A stretch of 64,000 nt of DNA from Paenibacillus sacheonensis (GTDB lineage Bacteria > Bacillota > Bacilli > Paenibacillales > Paenibacillaceae), in the NCBI RefSeq assembly GCF_009909195.1, contig NZ_JAAAMU010000018.1, positions 1 to 64,000 on the forward strand, in the 5' to 3' direction. Numbering within the stretch: the first letter of the stretch is position 1; every line of letters begins with the position of its first letter. Of this stretch, positions 15,369-24,451 are shown piece after piece. The position numbers were made by a program, and so were the translations under genes. Under the pieces are notes generated by a model. That model searched no databases. It saw nothing but the letters and a program-made list of their open reading frames with translations, and was not told the DNA's origin.

Positions 15369-17177
15369 ATGCTGACGTTCTTACGAAAATCCAACCTTGC
15401 TTCGGTCGGAGTCAAGGTATTCGGCTTCTATGCAGCCAGCATTCTCATTATCGTGACCGTCATGGGCTATCTATCGTACGGCAAATCGGCGGAAATCATC
15501 GAAACCAAGGTCGGCGGCATGGCGCTTCAGAACGTGCATCAACTGAGCAAACGGATCGATACGATCCTGGCGGGCTACGAAGACCGGTCGATGCTGGTCT
15601 TGGGCAACAAGGAGATCCAGAAGCAGCTGAGCGGCAAGTTCCGGAGCGAACTGGAGCGAATCGACACGAACAACGCCAACACGGCTTTTCTCGCGAACCT
15701 CGTGAATTCGCGGAACGACATGAAAAATATTTATCTGCTGGGAGAGCGGGGCGCTTCCTTCCGTTATTCGCCGCGGGATTCTTTCCCGGCCTTTAACCCG
15801 TACGCGGCCGATTTCTCCAATACGACCTGGTACGAGCGCATCCGCAAGGCGGAGGGGGGCATCGTCTACTTCGGCATCGGGCCCTCGCTGATCCGGGGCG
15901 CGGAGCCGAACGCCAAGCCCGTATTTTCCTTCGGCCGGGCGGAGAGGGACATCGCCAGCGGCGGCGAAGTTATCGGCGTGCTGCTGTACGAGGTGGAAGC
16001 GGCGGAGATTACGGATTTGCTGTCGGAGATCGACTACGACGGGTCGGGCGTGAACGTCCTGGTCGACAATGACGGGGCAATCGTCGGCGACAAGGACGGC
16101 CTGCTGGGGGCGACCCGCCTCGGCCTTCCTTTAGCGAACGCCCGCCAAGGCCTGTTCGGCCGCATGATCGACGGGGAGAAGAAGCTGGTCGTCTACAATC
16201 GGCTCGAAACGGCGGATTGGACGCTGGTCGGCATGCTGCGCGGCGCGAACCTGATGAAGGAAGCGCGCGATATCCGCTGGTATATGCTGATGCTGGGGCT
16301 CGCATGCTTCACGATCGGCATCTTGCTGGCCGTCTTTATCGCCGCATCGGTCCACCGGCCGCTTCATCGGATGATCCGCGCCATGCGCAGGGCCAAGAAC
16401 GGCGATTTCGACGTGCGCATCGCGGACAAGCGCGAGGATGAGTTCGGCTATCTGTTCCTTCATTTCAACGGCATGGTGTCCCGCATCAAGGAGCTGATCA
16501 ACGAGCTTTACGTGCAGAAGCTGCTGGAGCAGGGGCTGCAGCTGAAGATGCTGGGCTCGCAGATCAACGCGCATTTTCTGTACAATACGCTCGATTCCGT
16601 GCATTGGATCGCACGCATTAACAAGGTGGACGACATCAGCACGATGGTTTTCGGCCTGTCCAAGTATTTGCGCCTCAGCTTGAGCGAGGGCAGGGACGAG
16701 GTCAACGTCGACCAAATCGTTCAATTGATCGACAGCTACATCATGATTCAGAAGGTCCGTTACCGGGATAAGTTCGCCATGCATCTGCATGTGGAGGAGA
16801 CGCTGGGCGAGTACAAGGTGCTCAAATCCATCTTTCAGCCGATCGTGGAGAATGCCATCTATCACGGATTGGAGAAGAAGCCGGGCAAAGGAAGGCTCGA
16901 CGTCTCGTTCCATCGCGAGGGCGGATGCCTGAAGTTCGTCGTCGTCGACGACGGCAACGGCATGCAGCCGGATAAGCTGAGCGAGCTGCAGCAGCTGCTG
17001 CGAAGCGAGGCGGCCATCGAAGGAAGCCATTTTGCGCTCCGCAACATCAACGCCCAAATCCAAATCGCCTACGGCATGCAGTATGGCATCGAGATCGACA
17101 GCAGCTGCGGACAAGGCACCCGCGTCGAGCTCACGATTCCGCTGGTCAAGGGAAGCTCTGCCAGACAAATCAGCTAA
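15369..17177 (+). CDS. sensor histidine kinase, YesM family
   Basis: This is a 602-aa membrane kinase. TM1 is at about residues 16-36, followed by an extracellular sensor domain of about 260 residues (dCache-like by size), TM2 at about 304-326 and HAMP at about 327-380. The His-kinase domain has the phospho-acceptor His402 in QINAHFLYNTL, and the ATPase domain has VENAIYHGLEKK and DDGNGMQ. The family usually has QINPHFLYN, so an Ala replaces the Pro before His. ATG at 15369 follows GAGAGGGG. It should phosphorylate the regulator encoded just upstream. The SBP encoded just downstream may present the sugar to its sensor domain. Confidence 0.93.
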   Translation: MLTFLRKSNLASVGVKVFGFYAASILIIVTVMGYLSYGKSAEIIETKVGGMALQNVHQLSKRIDTILAGYEDRSMLVLGNKEIQKQLSGKFRSELERIDTNNANTAFLANLVNSRNDMKNIYLLGERGASFRYSPRDSFPAFNPYAADFSNTTWYERIRKAEGGIVYFGIGPSLIRGAEPNAKPVFSFGRAERDIASGGEVIGVLLYEVEAAEITDLLSEIDYDGSGVNVLVDNDGAIVGDKDGLLGATRLGLPLANARQGLFGRMIDGEKKLVVYNRLETADWTLVGMLRGANLMKEARDIRWYMLMLGLACFTIGILLAVFIAASVHRPLHRMIRAMRRAKNGDFDVRIADKREDEFGYLFLHFNGMVSRIKELINELYVQKLLEQGLQLKMLGSQINAHFLYNTLDSVHWIARINKVDDISTMVFGLSKYLRLSLSEGRDEVNVDQIVQLIDSYIMIQKVRYRDKFAMHLHVEETLGEYKVLKSIFQPIVENAIYHGLEKKPGKGRLDVSFHREGGCLKFVVVDDGNGMQPDKLSELQQLLRSEAAIEGSHFALRNINAQIQIAYGMQYGIEIDSSCGQGTRVELTIPLVKGSSARQIS

Positions 17178-17236
17178 TCCGCCGCGTTCCGCCGAGGATT
17201 GCGGATATCGCGAGGCATGGAAGGAGGAGGACTGAA

Positions 17237-18601
17237 ATGTTGAAGACGCTGTTGATGCGCAAGAAGGCGGCCGCGTCGCTGCTGGCCGTTCTCATGGGGG
17301 CCGTGCCGCTGCTGCATGCCTGCGGCAGTGGGGACGATAACGGGGCCGGGTCGGGTATCGCGGAGGAGGCGGTCGGCGATCCGGTGACGATCAGCTTCTG
17401 GTTCCCGTGGGGCGGAGACTTCGAGAAGGAGTTCCGCGATAACGTGGTTACCCCCTTCGAGACGAACAATCCCGATATCAAAGTCCGGATGTCCTTCGTG
17501 GAGAACTCGGATAATTCGCAGGCATCCGACAAGCTGCTGACGGCCATCGCGGGCGGCAAAGCGCCGGACGTCGCGATGTTCGACCGATTCCTCGTGGGCG
17601 AATGGGCCGAGATGGACGCGCTCGAGGACTTGTCCGCGGAGGCCGAAGCGGACGGAATGGCAGGTATCTATTATCCCAACGTATGGTCGGAAGCGCAGTA
17701 CGAGGGAAAGACGTACGCGCTGCCGTGGAACGTGGACAGCCGTGCCATGTTCTACAACAAATCCATGATGAAGGAGGCCGGCCTCGATCCCGATAAGCCG
17801 CCGAAGACCATCGCCGAGCTGGATCAGATGGCGGAACGGATGTTCAAGCGCAACGCCAGGGGAGAATACGATCAAGTGGGCTTTATCCCTTGGCAGGCGC
17901 AGGGCTTCCTCTATACGTATGGCTGGAATTTCGGCGGGGAATGGGAGCGGAACGGGAAGCTGACGCTCGATGATCCGGCGATTCTGCGGGCGCTGCAGTG
18001 GATGCAGGGCTACGCCAAGAAATACGACGCCGCGAAGCTGGAAAGCTTCTCGGACGGAATGAGGCAGTCCGGCACGAACCCGTTCGTATCCGGCAGGGTC
18101 GGATTCGCCGTGGAGGGCAATTGGCTGCTCAACGGAATGGGCGCGGCTCGCTTCGAATGGGGCGTGACGCCGATGCCGACGGCGGACGGCCGCTCCTCCG
18201 GGTCCTGGTCGGGGGGCTGGTCGTTCGTGATGCCCAAGGGCGCCGAGCATAAGGAGCAGGCTTGGCGGTTCATGAAGTTCATCGCCGGCAAGGAGGGATC
18301 GCTGTTATGGGCAGGGCGCGCGGCCGCGGGCAAGTACGATCTGACCAGCATTCCGGAGGTGAACGAACGGCTCGGGCTGGACAAAAAGAAGGATCTGAGC
18401 GTATTCGTCAAATTGCTGGAGCATGCCCATATTCGTCCGGTGACGCCGGTAGGGGGGTTCCTGTGGGACGAAATGTACCGCGTGCAGCGGTTGGCCGTCA
18501 GCCTGCAGGGGGAGCCCAAGGCGCTGCTGGGCGAGATGAAGAAGAAGGTCGACGCCGAGCTGGCCAAAGTGAAGGCGAGATCGACAGGAGGCGGAGGCTG
18601 A
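17237..18601 (+). CDS. extracellular solute-binding lipoprotein, CUT1 family (possible sensor SBP)
   Basis: The 454-aa lipoprotein has a signal peptide ending PLLHAC (Cys29). The type II SBP fold shows FEKEFRDNVVTPFETNNPDI, GGKAPDVAMFDRF, YYPNVWSEAQYEGKTYALPW and MFYNKSMMKEAGLDPDKPP. It is a paralogue of the next gene (18910). It sits in the operon with the response regulator and kinase rather than with permeases, like the AraP protein of the Geobacillus AraPST three-component system. I infer a sensing role, although a transport role cannot be excluded. ATG at 17237 follows AAGGAGGAGG. Confidence 0.9.
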   Translation: MLKTLLMRKKAAASLLAVLMGAVPLLHACGSGDDNGAGSGIAEEAVGDPVTISFWFPWGGDFEKEFRDNVVTPFETNNPDIKVRMSFVENSDNSQASDKLLTAIAGGKAPDVAMFDRFLVGEWAEMDALEDLSAEAEADGMAGIYYPNVWSEAQYEGKTYALPWNVDSRAMFYNKSMMKEAGLDPDKPPKTIAELDQMAERMFKRNARGEYDQVGFIPWQAQGFLYTYGWNFGGEWERNGKLTLDDPAILRALQWMQGYAKKYDAAKLESFSDGMRQSGTNPFVSGRVGFAVEGNWLLNGMGAARFEWGVTPMPTADGRSSGSWSGGWSFVMPKGAEHKEQAWRFMKFIAGKEGSLLWAGRAAAGKYDLTSIPEVNERLGLDKKKDLSVFVKLLEHAHIRPVTPVGGFLWDEMYRVQRLAVSLQGEPKALLGEMKKKVDAELAKVKARSTGGGG

Positions 18602-18730
18602 ACATGCAGCCTTGCATGCGGAATTCGCAGCGCGCCGGAGTCTTGCTCATGACGGATTCATCCGCGTTGAATTCATGGCATTACGCATTCATAGCATTAA
18701 TATTCGCAGCGTGAAGTTTCTTCGCGCAAG

Positions 18731-18772
18731 AGGCTGTCCCGACGTCATGAAGATGACGGAGGGGCAGCCTTT
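18731..18772 (+). terminator. terminator-like hairpin ending the sensor operon
   Basis: AGGCTGTCCC pairs with GGGGCAGCCT, and the inner CGTCAT pairs with ATGACG around GAAG. The imperfect stem is about 18 bp long and is followed by a short TTTGCGTT. It separates the sensor operon from the next promoter. Confidence 0.6.
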
Positions 18773-18801
18773 GCGTTATCCGCCTCGTGAAATCGGGTCA
18801 A

Positions 18802-18860
18802 AATACTACACCAAACCTAAAGGCGCTCGCATTACCCCGATCCGGTAATTCCTCTACACT
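18802..18860 (+). promoter_or_regulatory. activator box and promoter of the cluster A transport operon
   Basis: AATACTACACCAAACCTAAA (18802-18821), CATTA (18830-18834) and TACACT (18855-18860) align without gaps to the promoter at 13551-13609. The intervening bases are not conserved, so the three blocks look functional. The start codon at 18910 lies about 43 bases past the predicted initiation point. Confidence 0.7.
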
Positions 18861-18909
18861 AGAAGAAGGTTGACCGATTCCCAATCGACCATATCGAGGA
18901 GGCTTGAAG

Positions 18910-20391
18910 GTGAACAAAAGAAGAAGGAGCATGCATGCGAGACCGGAAATGATAAAGATTCTTGCGGCCGTGGTATCGCTAAGCGTGGTATTGGCGGGCT
19001 GCGGAGGGTCGAACGGGGGCGGCGAATCGGATACGGGCAACGCGGGCAGCAATGCCGATGCCGATGCCGGGGCGAAAGCGAACGACGCGGCAGGCACGGG
19101 CAACGCCGCAGGCGCGGGCAACGAGGCGGCGGCCGGCGACAAGAACGCCGACGCGGCAGGCGGCGATGCGGCCGCGGGCAGCGGGGAGAAGATCACGCTT
19201 ACGTTATGGGGCTGGAGCGGCAAGTTCCAGACGGATTTCACGAAGATCGTGATCGGCGAGTTCGAGAAGGAGCATCCCAACATCAAAGTGAAATACATGC
19301 CCGACCAAGGCGGCAACGACAAGCTGACCACGCTGATCGCCGGCGGCACTCCGCCGGACGTGGCGATACTGGACCGCTTCTTGGCGGGCGCCTGGGCGGC
19401 CAAGGGTTCCCTGGAGAGCTTGACGCCTTATCTCGAGATGGACAGCGAGATCAGCGGCAACGATTACTATCCGGCCGTCTGGGCGGAGGGCAACTACAAT
19501 AACGAAGCGTACGCGATGCCGTTCGGCACGGACAACCGCGGACTGTATTACAACAAGACGCTGATGAAGGAAGCGGGCCTCGACCCGAACAAGCCGCCGA
19601 CGACCATCGACGAGCTGGACAGCATGGCGGAGAAGATCTTCAAGAAATCGACGAGCGGCGGGTACGAGCAGGTCGGCTTTATTCCATGGATGGGCCAGAG
19701 CTATCTGTATACGCAGAGCTGGAACTTCGGCGGCGAATGGACGAAGGACGGCGAGTTGACGCCGAACGACCCGCAGATCGTGAAAACGCTCGAATGGATG
19801 ACGGGCTACGCCAAGAAATACGACATGGCCAAAATCAACAAGTTCAACGACGTCATGGGCAAGACCGGCATCAATCCGTTCTGGACGGGCAAGGTCGGCT
19901 TCATGGTCGACGGCAACTGGATATTGAACGATCTGAAGAGCAACGCGAAGGTCAAGCCGACCTTCGAGTGGAGCGTTGCGCCGATGCCTTCCGAGGAAGG
20001 GTACCCGCAGACGACATGGGCCGGCGGCTGGTCCTTCGCCATGCCGAAGGGCGGCAAGCACCCGCAGGAAGCATGGGAGCTGCTGAAGTTCATTACGGGG
20101 TACAAAGGCACGCTGCTCTGGGCCAAACGCGCGGACGCGGGCAACGATATCACGGCCATGCCGAAAGTCAACGAGGAGATCAAGATCGCGGATAACCCGC
20201 AGCTCAAAGTATTCCTGGACATGATGCCGAACGCTCATTTCCGTCCCGTCACCCCGGCCGGCCAGAAGATGTGGGACGAAACGTTCCGCGTGCAGGATCT
20301 GGCGTTGAACGGCAAGGGCGAGCCGAAGAAACTGCTGGACGAAGTCAAGAAGAACGTGGACAGCGAGCTCAAGAAACTGCAGGCCAAATAG
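18910..20391 (+). CDS. extracellular solute-binding lipoprotein, CUT1 family
   Basis: The 493-aa protein has signal peptide SLSVVLAGC (Cys31), then a very long Ala/Gly/Asn/Asp linker to about residue 95 and the type II SBP domain (LTLWGWSGKFQTDFTKIVIG, GGTPPDVAILDRF, LYYNKTLMKEAGLDPNKPP). It is clearly homologous along its whole domain to the SBP at 17237. GTG at 18910 is chosen because GAGGAGG (18896-18902) is seven bases upstream, whereas the in-frame TTG at 18904 is only one base away from it. It has its own activator-type promoter and leads into the large SBP and permease genes, so this copy probably serves transport. Confidence 0.9.
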   Translation: MNKRRRSMHARPEMIKILAAVVSLSVVLAGCGGSNGGGESDTGNAGSNADADAGAKANDAAGTGNAAGAGNEAAAGDKNADAAGGDAAAGSGEKITLTLWGWSGKFQTDFTKIVIGEFEKEHPNIKVKYMPDQGGNDKLTTLIAGGTPPDVAILDRFLAGAWAAKGSLESLTPYLEMDSEISGNDYYPAVWAEGNYNNEAYAMPFGTDNRGLYYNKTLMKEAGLDPNKPPTTIDELDSMAEKIFKKSTSGGYEQVGFIPWMGQSYLYTQSWNFGGEWTKDGELTPNDPQIVKTLEWMTGYAKKYDMAKINKFNDVMGKTGINPFWTGKVGFMVDGNWILNDLKSNAKVKPTFEWSVAPMPSEEGYPQTTWAGGWSFAMPKGGKHPQEAWELLKFITGYKGTLLWAKRADAGNDITAMPKVNEEIKIADNPQLKVFLDMMPNAHFRPVTPAGQKMWDETFRVQDLALNGKGEPKKLLDEVKKNVDSELKKLQAK

Positions 20392-20476
20392 CGAACGGAC
20401 TCGGAAGGGGGCGGGAAGCCGCACCCCTTTCCCGCGCGCGGCGCGGACGCAACGAAACGATAAAGAGGTGAAGGGC

Positions 20477-23458
20477 TTGAATCGGCAGCGGAACAAGGCA
20501 TGGAAACGGAAGCGGATCGCGCTGGTCGCGATAGCCTGCTTGGCGCTCCTCGCGACCTTTGGCGACAACCCTCAATCCTACGCCAGCGAGCGATTGCGGG
20601 ATCGCACCCAGAATCAAGGAAATCTGCAGACGGATGCGGAACAGCTGTCCATGGACGCCATCCTGCAGCCGACCTACGGCAAGACGCTGGCGGCTTATGC
20701 GGAGAAGGGCTATACACCGGCCGATCAGCCGGACGACGCGTGGAACGCGAATCGATATTCGGCGTTCGGGGGCGCGAAGCCGCCGTCGGAGACGGTGGAC
20801 GGGCAGACCTCCGCGCTGGTCTGGGACAAAGCGACGACGTGGCTGGAATGGACCGTGGACGTGCCGGCGGACGGCCTCTACAATTTGAACGCCCGGTACT
20901 ATCCCCTCGCAGGAAAGCGGCTGCCGATCCAGCGCGAGCTGCTCATCGACGGGAAGAGTCCTTTCCGCGAAGCGCAGCGCATTTATTTCTATCGCAATTG
21001 GCTCGATCAAGGCGAAGTGCTCCTGAACAATCAAGGCGACGAGGTGCGCCCGAAGCAGATCGAGCGGCCCGTCTGGATCGAACAGCCGATCGTCGACGGA
21101 AACGGGCTGTATCCGGCGCCTTATCAATTCTACTTCGCGGCGGGCAAGCATACGATCCGCATGAATTTCCTGACGGAAGCGATGGCGGTCGACTGGATCT
21201 CGCTGACGTCGCCGAAGCGGCCGCCAAGCTACGACGAGGCGGAGCAAGCGTACCTCGACCAAGGCTTGGAACCGGTTCGGGACGTCAACGTCAAGGTGCA
21301 GGCGGAGAACAATCCGACCAAGTCCGATCCGACGATCCGGAGGGAATCGAACGGCGATCCGCTTACGGAACCGGCGGGCGACGGCAGGATCCGGCTGAAC
21401 GCCTTCGGCGACTGGCGCTGGAGGAAGGGCGGCCAGAAAGCCTCTTGGACGTTCGAGGTGCCAAAGGAAGGGTTGTACAAAATCGGACTGAAAATCGGGC
21501 AATGGTGGGGCGACGGGCTGCCGTCCTATCGCCAGATTCTGATCGACGGCGAGGTTCCGAACAAGGAAATGGAGCTCTATCCGTTCAGCTATTCGCGGAA
21601 CTGGCGCATCGAGACGCTGCACCGGGATAACCCCAAGACGGGAGAGGCCGAGCCGCTGCTGATGCATCTGACGGCGGGCGAACACACGATTACGATGGTC
21701 GCCGAGGTCGGTCCGTATCAAGGCATCGTCGAAGCGCTGACGGAGGATACGCAGAAGCTGTCCGATCTCTATCGGCGCATCATCATGGTCACGGGGCCGA
21801 CGCCGGATCCGAACTTCGAATACGAGCTGGGGAAGAAGGTGCCCGAGCTCGTCGAGGACTTGAAGGCCATCGCCGACAACCTGCTCGTCCAGATGGACGC
21901 GCTGACGGCGATATCCGAGAAGGTCCCCAGCACGGTGAGCAGCCTGCGCATGATGAACCATACTTTCGAGCGGATGGTCAACAATCCCGACTCGATTCCG
22001 CGGCAGCTCTCGGAGCTCAGCAACAGCCAAACCAGCCTGAGCACGCTGCTGACGGGCCTGCAGAACGTACCGCTCGTGCTGGATTACCTGCTGATCAGCG
22101 CGCCGGACACGGACTATCCGAACGTGAAGTCGAATATCTGGCAGAAGTCCGTCAGCACGCTGAAGAACTTCGCGGCTTCGTTCACGAAGGATTACACCGG
22201 CGTCGGCAGCGTCTATGGCGACGGCAAGGGCGCGGCCGCGAAGGAAGAAGGACCGGTGCTCGAAGTATGGGTATCCCGGGGCAAAGAGTGGGCGGAGATC
22301 ATGAAGGAAATGGCTGAGGAGGATTTTACACCGAAGACGGGCATTCGCATCAACGTGAATACGCTGCCCGCCGGACAATTGAATTCGGGCTCCGTCAATA
22401 CGCTGCTGCTGGCGGCAAGCTCCGGCAAAGCGCCGGACGTGGCGACGGGCGTCGACGCGCATCTGCCCGTCGAGTTCGCGATCCGGGATGCCACCGTCGA
22501 CTTGTCGAAGTTCCCGGATTACGCGGAAGTCAGCAAGCGGTTCCTGCCGGGCGCGCTCATCCCGTTCCGGTATAACGGCGGCAACTTCGCGCTTCCGGAG
22601 ACGCAGGACTTCAACGTGCTCGTATACCGCAAGGATATTCTCAAGGAACTCGGCGTCAGCGTGCCGCAAACCTGGGAGGATACGTACGCGATGCTGCCGG
22701 TCCTGCAGCAGAACGGGATGCAGATGTATTATCCGATCTCGTCCCTCGGGTTCATGCCGTTCCTCTATCAGAACGGCGGCGAATTCTATCAAGCGGACGG
22801 CAAGAAGTCGGGCCTCGATTCGCCGGAGGCCTTCCAAGCTTTTACCGAATGGACGGAGCTGTACACGAACTATAAGTTCCCCGTGTCGGCCAATTTCTTC
22901 AACCGGTTCCGTACCGGGGAGATGCCGATCGGAATCGCGGATTATCTGACCTACGTGCTGCTGTCGACCGCGGCGCCCGAATTGGTGGGACGCTGGGGCG
23001 TCGCGCCGTCGCCGGGCCACGAGAAGGCGGACGGCACCATCGACCGCACGAGCGGCGGGAACGTCCAGTCCGTCGCGATCTTCAAGCAGTCGCAGCATCA
23101 GGAGGAAGCCTGGGAGTTTCTGAAATGGTGGACCAGCACGGAGAGCCAAGTGCAGTTCGGCCAAGAGCTGGAGGCGCTGCTCGGCGTCGAGGCGCGCTGG
23201 AATACGGCGAACGTCGAAGCCTTCACGCAGCTGCCCTGGCCGGAAGACGACTTGAAGGCGCTGACGGATCAGTGGAAGTTCTACAAGGAGCAGCCGTACG
23301 TGCTTGGCGGCTACTTCACGGCGCGCAACATCGATAACGCGTGGAACCGCGTCGTTCTGGGCGGCACGAACATTCGGGAATCGCTGGAGCAGGGAATCAA
23401 GGACGTCAACAAAGAGCTCGCAGCCAAGCAAAAAGAATTCGGGTTCTCGCCGGATTAG
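20477..23458 (+). CDS. large secreted fusion: two carbohydrate-binding-like domains plus solute-binding domain
   Basis: The 993-aa protein has a Sec signal peptide (about residues 13-37, ending SYASE) and no lipobox Cys. Residues of about 60-230 and 265-425 look like two related beta-sandwich modules, each with the pattern W/S-x-x-x-x-V-P-x-x-G-L-Y-x-(L/I) and a closing A-G-x-H-T-I (WTVDVPADGLYNLNARYY and WTFEVPKEGLYKIGLKIG). A helical region (about 435-585) precedes a type II SBP domain (about 590-993, with SSGKAPDVATGVDAHLPVEF and LVYRKDILKELGVSVPQTWE). TTG at 20477 is preferred; the in-frame GTG at 20468 overlaps AAAGAGG. It is encoded directly before two CUT1 permeases. Its ligand is unknown. 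Confidence 0.8.
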   Translation: MNRQRNKAWKRKRIALVAIACLALLATFGDNPQSYASERLRDRTQNQGNLQTDAEQLSMDAILQPTYGKTLAAYAEKGYTPADQPDDAWNANRYSAFGGAKPPSETVDGQTSALVWDKATTWLEWTVDVPADGLYNLNARYYPLAGKRLPIQRELLIDGKSPFREAQRIYFYRNWLDQGEVLLNNQGDEVRPKQIERPVWIEQPIVDGNGLYPAPYQFYFAAGKHTIRMNFLTEAMAVDWISLTSPKRPPSYDEAEQAYLDQGLEPVRDVNVKVQAENNPTKSDPTIRRESNGDPLTEPAGDGRIRLNAFGDWRWRKGGQKASWTFEVPKEGLYKIGLKIGQWWGDGLPSYRQILIDGEVPNKEMELYPFSYSRNWRIETLHRDNPKTGEAEPLLMHLTAGEHTITMVAEVGPYQGIVEALTEDTQKLSDLYRRIIMVTGPTPDPNFEYELGKKVPELVEDLKAIADNLLVQMDALTAISEKVPSTVSSLRMMNHTFERMVNNPDSIPRQLSELSNSQTSLSTLLTGLQNVPLVLDYLLISAPDTDYPNVKSNIWQKSVSTLKNFAASFTKDYTGVGSVYGDGKGAAAKEEGPVLEVWVSRGKEWAEIMKEMAEEDFTPKTGIRINVNTLPAGQLNSGSVNTLLLAASSGKAPDVATGVDAHLPVEFAIRDATVDLSKFPDYAEVSKRFLPGALIPFRYNGGNFALPETQDFNVLVYRKDILKELGVSVPQTWEDTYAMLPVLQQNGMQMYYPISSLGFMPFLYQNGGEFYQADGKKSGLDSPEAFQAFTEWTELYTNYKFPVSANFFNRFRTGEMPIGIADYLTYVLLSTAAPELVGRWGVAPSPGHEKADGTIDRTSGGNVQSVAIFKQSQHQEEAWEFLKWWTSTESQVQFGQELEALLGVEARWNTANVEAFTQLPWPEDDLKALTDQWKFYKEQPYVLGGYFTARNIDNAWNRVVLGGTNIRESLEQGIKDVNKELAAKQKEFGFSPD

Positions 23459-23480
23459 CGGCCTTGGGAGGAGGAGCGGC

Positions 23481-24437
23481 ATGGAAAGCAGCGTGGAAAT
23501 ATCGAATCCGCTTCGGGTGACGGCCGAGAAGCCCAAGCGGTTGAAATTGAAATTAACGCAGGCAGGGAAGAAGGCGGCGCTGGGGTATCTGTTCCTCAGC
23601 CCCTTCCTCATTCTCTTCATCGTCTTCACGGTCGTGCCGGTCATTCAGTCCGTCTATCTCAGCTTCACCTATTACAACATGCTCCAGCCGGCGAAATGGG
23701 TCGGCCTCTCGAATTACAGCGTCTTGTTCCTGGAAGACGATACCTTTATCAAATCGATCAAGAACACTTTCGTGTTCGCGGTCATCGCCGGTCCGCTCAG
23801 CTACTGCCTGTCGTTCATGCTGGCATGGGTGATCAACTCGCTGCGGGCCAAGATGCTGTTCTCCCTGGCCTTCTACGTACCTTCGATTACGAGCGGCATC
23901 GCCCTCTCGATCGTCTGGCTGTACATTTTCTCCGGGGACCGCTACGGCCTGCTGAACAACTGGATGCTAAGCTGGGGGATGATCAGCGAACCGATTCTAT
24001 GGACGACCGATCCGGACAGAATCATGCCGGTCATCATAATCGTGTCTTTGTGGATGAGCATGGGAACGGGCTTCCTGGTCTTCCTCGCGGGGCTGCAGAA
24101 CGTATCGCCCGAGCTGTACGAGGCCGGGGCGATCGACGGCATCTCCAGCCGGTTCCAGGAACTGTGGTACATTACCGTGCCGCTGATGAAGCCGCAGCTG
24201 CTGTTCGGCGCGGTCAACTCCATCGTCGCCGCGTTCGGGGTGTTCGACATCGCCGTGGCCATCGCCGGCATGCCAAGCCCCAACTATGCGGGACATACGA
24301 TCATCTCGCATTTGTTCGATTATGCCTTCATTCGCTTCGAGCTTGGCTACGCCTCTTCCATCGCGGTGTTCCTGTTCTTCTTGACCTTCGGCTTGGGCAG
24401 GATCGTGATGAAGCTGCTGTCGTCCAAAGAACAATAG
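23481..24437 (+). CDS. carbohydrate ABC transporter permease, first subunit (CUT1, pair A1)
   Basis: The 318-aa MalF-like permease has six membrane segments. The N-terminal tail of about 35 residues is followed by AALGYLFLSPFLILFIVFTV. The EAA loop is ELYEAGAIDGISSRFQELWY, with VPLMKPQLLF just after it, and contacts a shared ATPase. ATG at 23481 follows GGGAGGAGG, 22 bases after the large SBP gene. The partner permease follows at 24452. No ATPase is encoded nearby, as is usual for CUT1 systems served by an MsmX-type ATPase. Confidence 0.93.
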   Translation: MESSVEISNPLRVTAEKPKRLKLKLTQAGKKAALGYLFLSPFLILFIVFTVVPVIQSVYLSFTYYNMLQPAKWVGLSNYSVLFLEDDTFIKSIKNTFVFAVIAGPLSYCLSFMLAWVINSLRAKMLFSLAFYVPSITSGIALSIVWLYIFSGDRYGLLNNWMLSWGMISEPILWTTDPDRIMPVIIIVSLWMSMGTGFLVFLAGLQNVSPELYEAGAIDGISSRFQELWYITVPLMKPQLLFGAVNSIVAAFGVFDIAVAIAGMPSPNYAGHTIISHLFDYAFIRFELGYASSIAVFLFFLTFGLGRIVMKLLSSKEQ

Positions 24438-24451
24438 GGAGGCCGAAGGAC

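Larger units (their letters stand above)
18602..18909. other. intergenic region between the two SBP genes
   Basis: Contains no supported gene; a 21-codon ATG frame at 18650 lacks a ribosome site. It holds a long terminator-like hairpin (18731-18772) and the activator-type promoter (18802-18860). Confidence 0.6.

Noticed and set aside
20369..23644. Open frame of 1091 codons on the minus strand, antisense to the large SBP gene
   Set aside because: It has no ribosome site and no recognisable domain, with composition rich in Arg, Leu and Val. It mirrors the third-position GC bias of the real plus-strand gene, which has clear domains.
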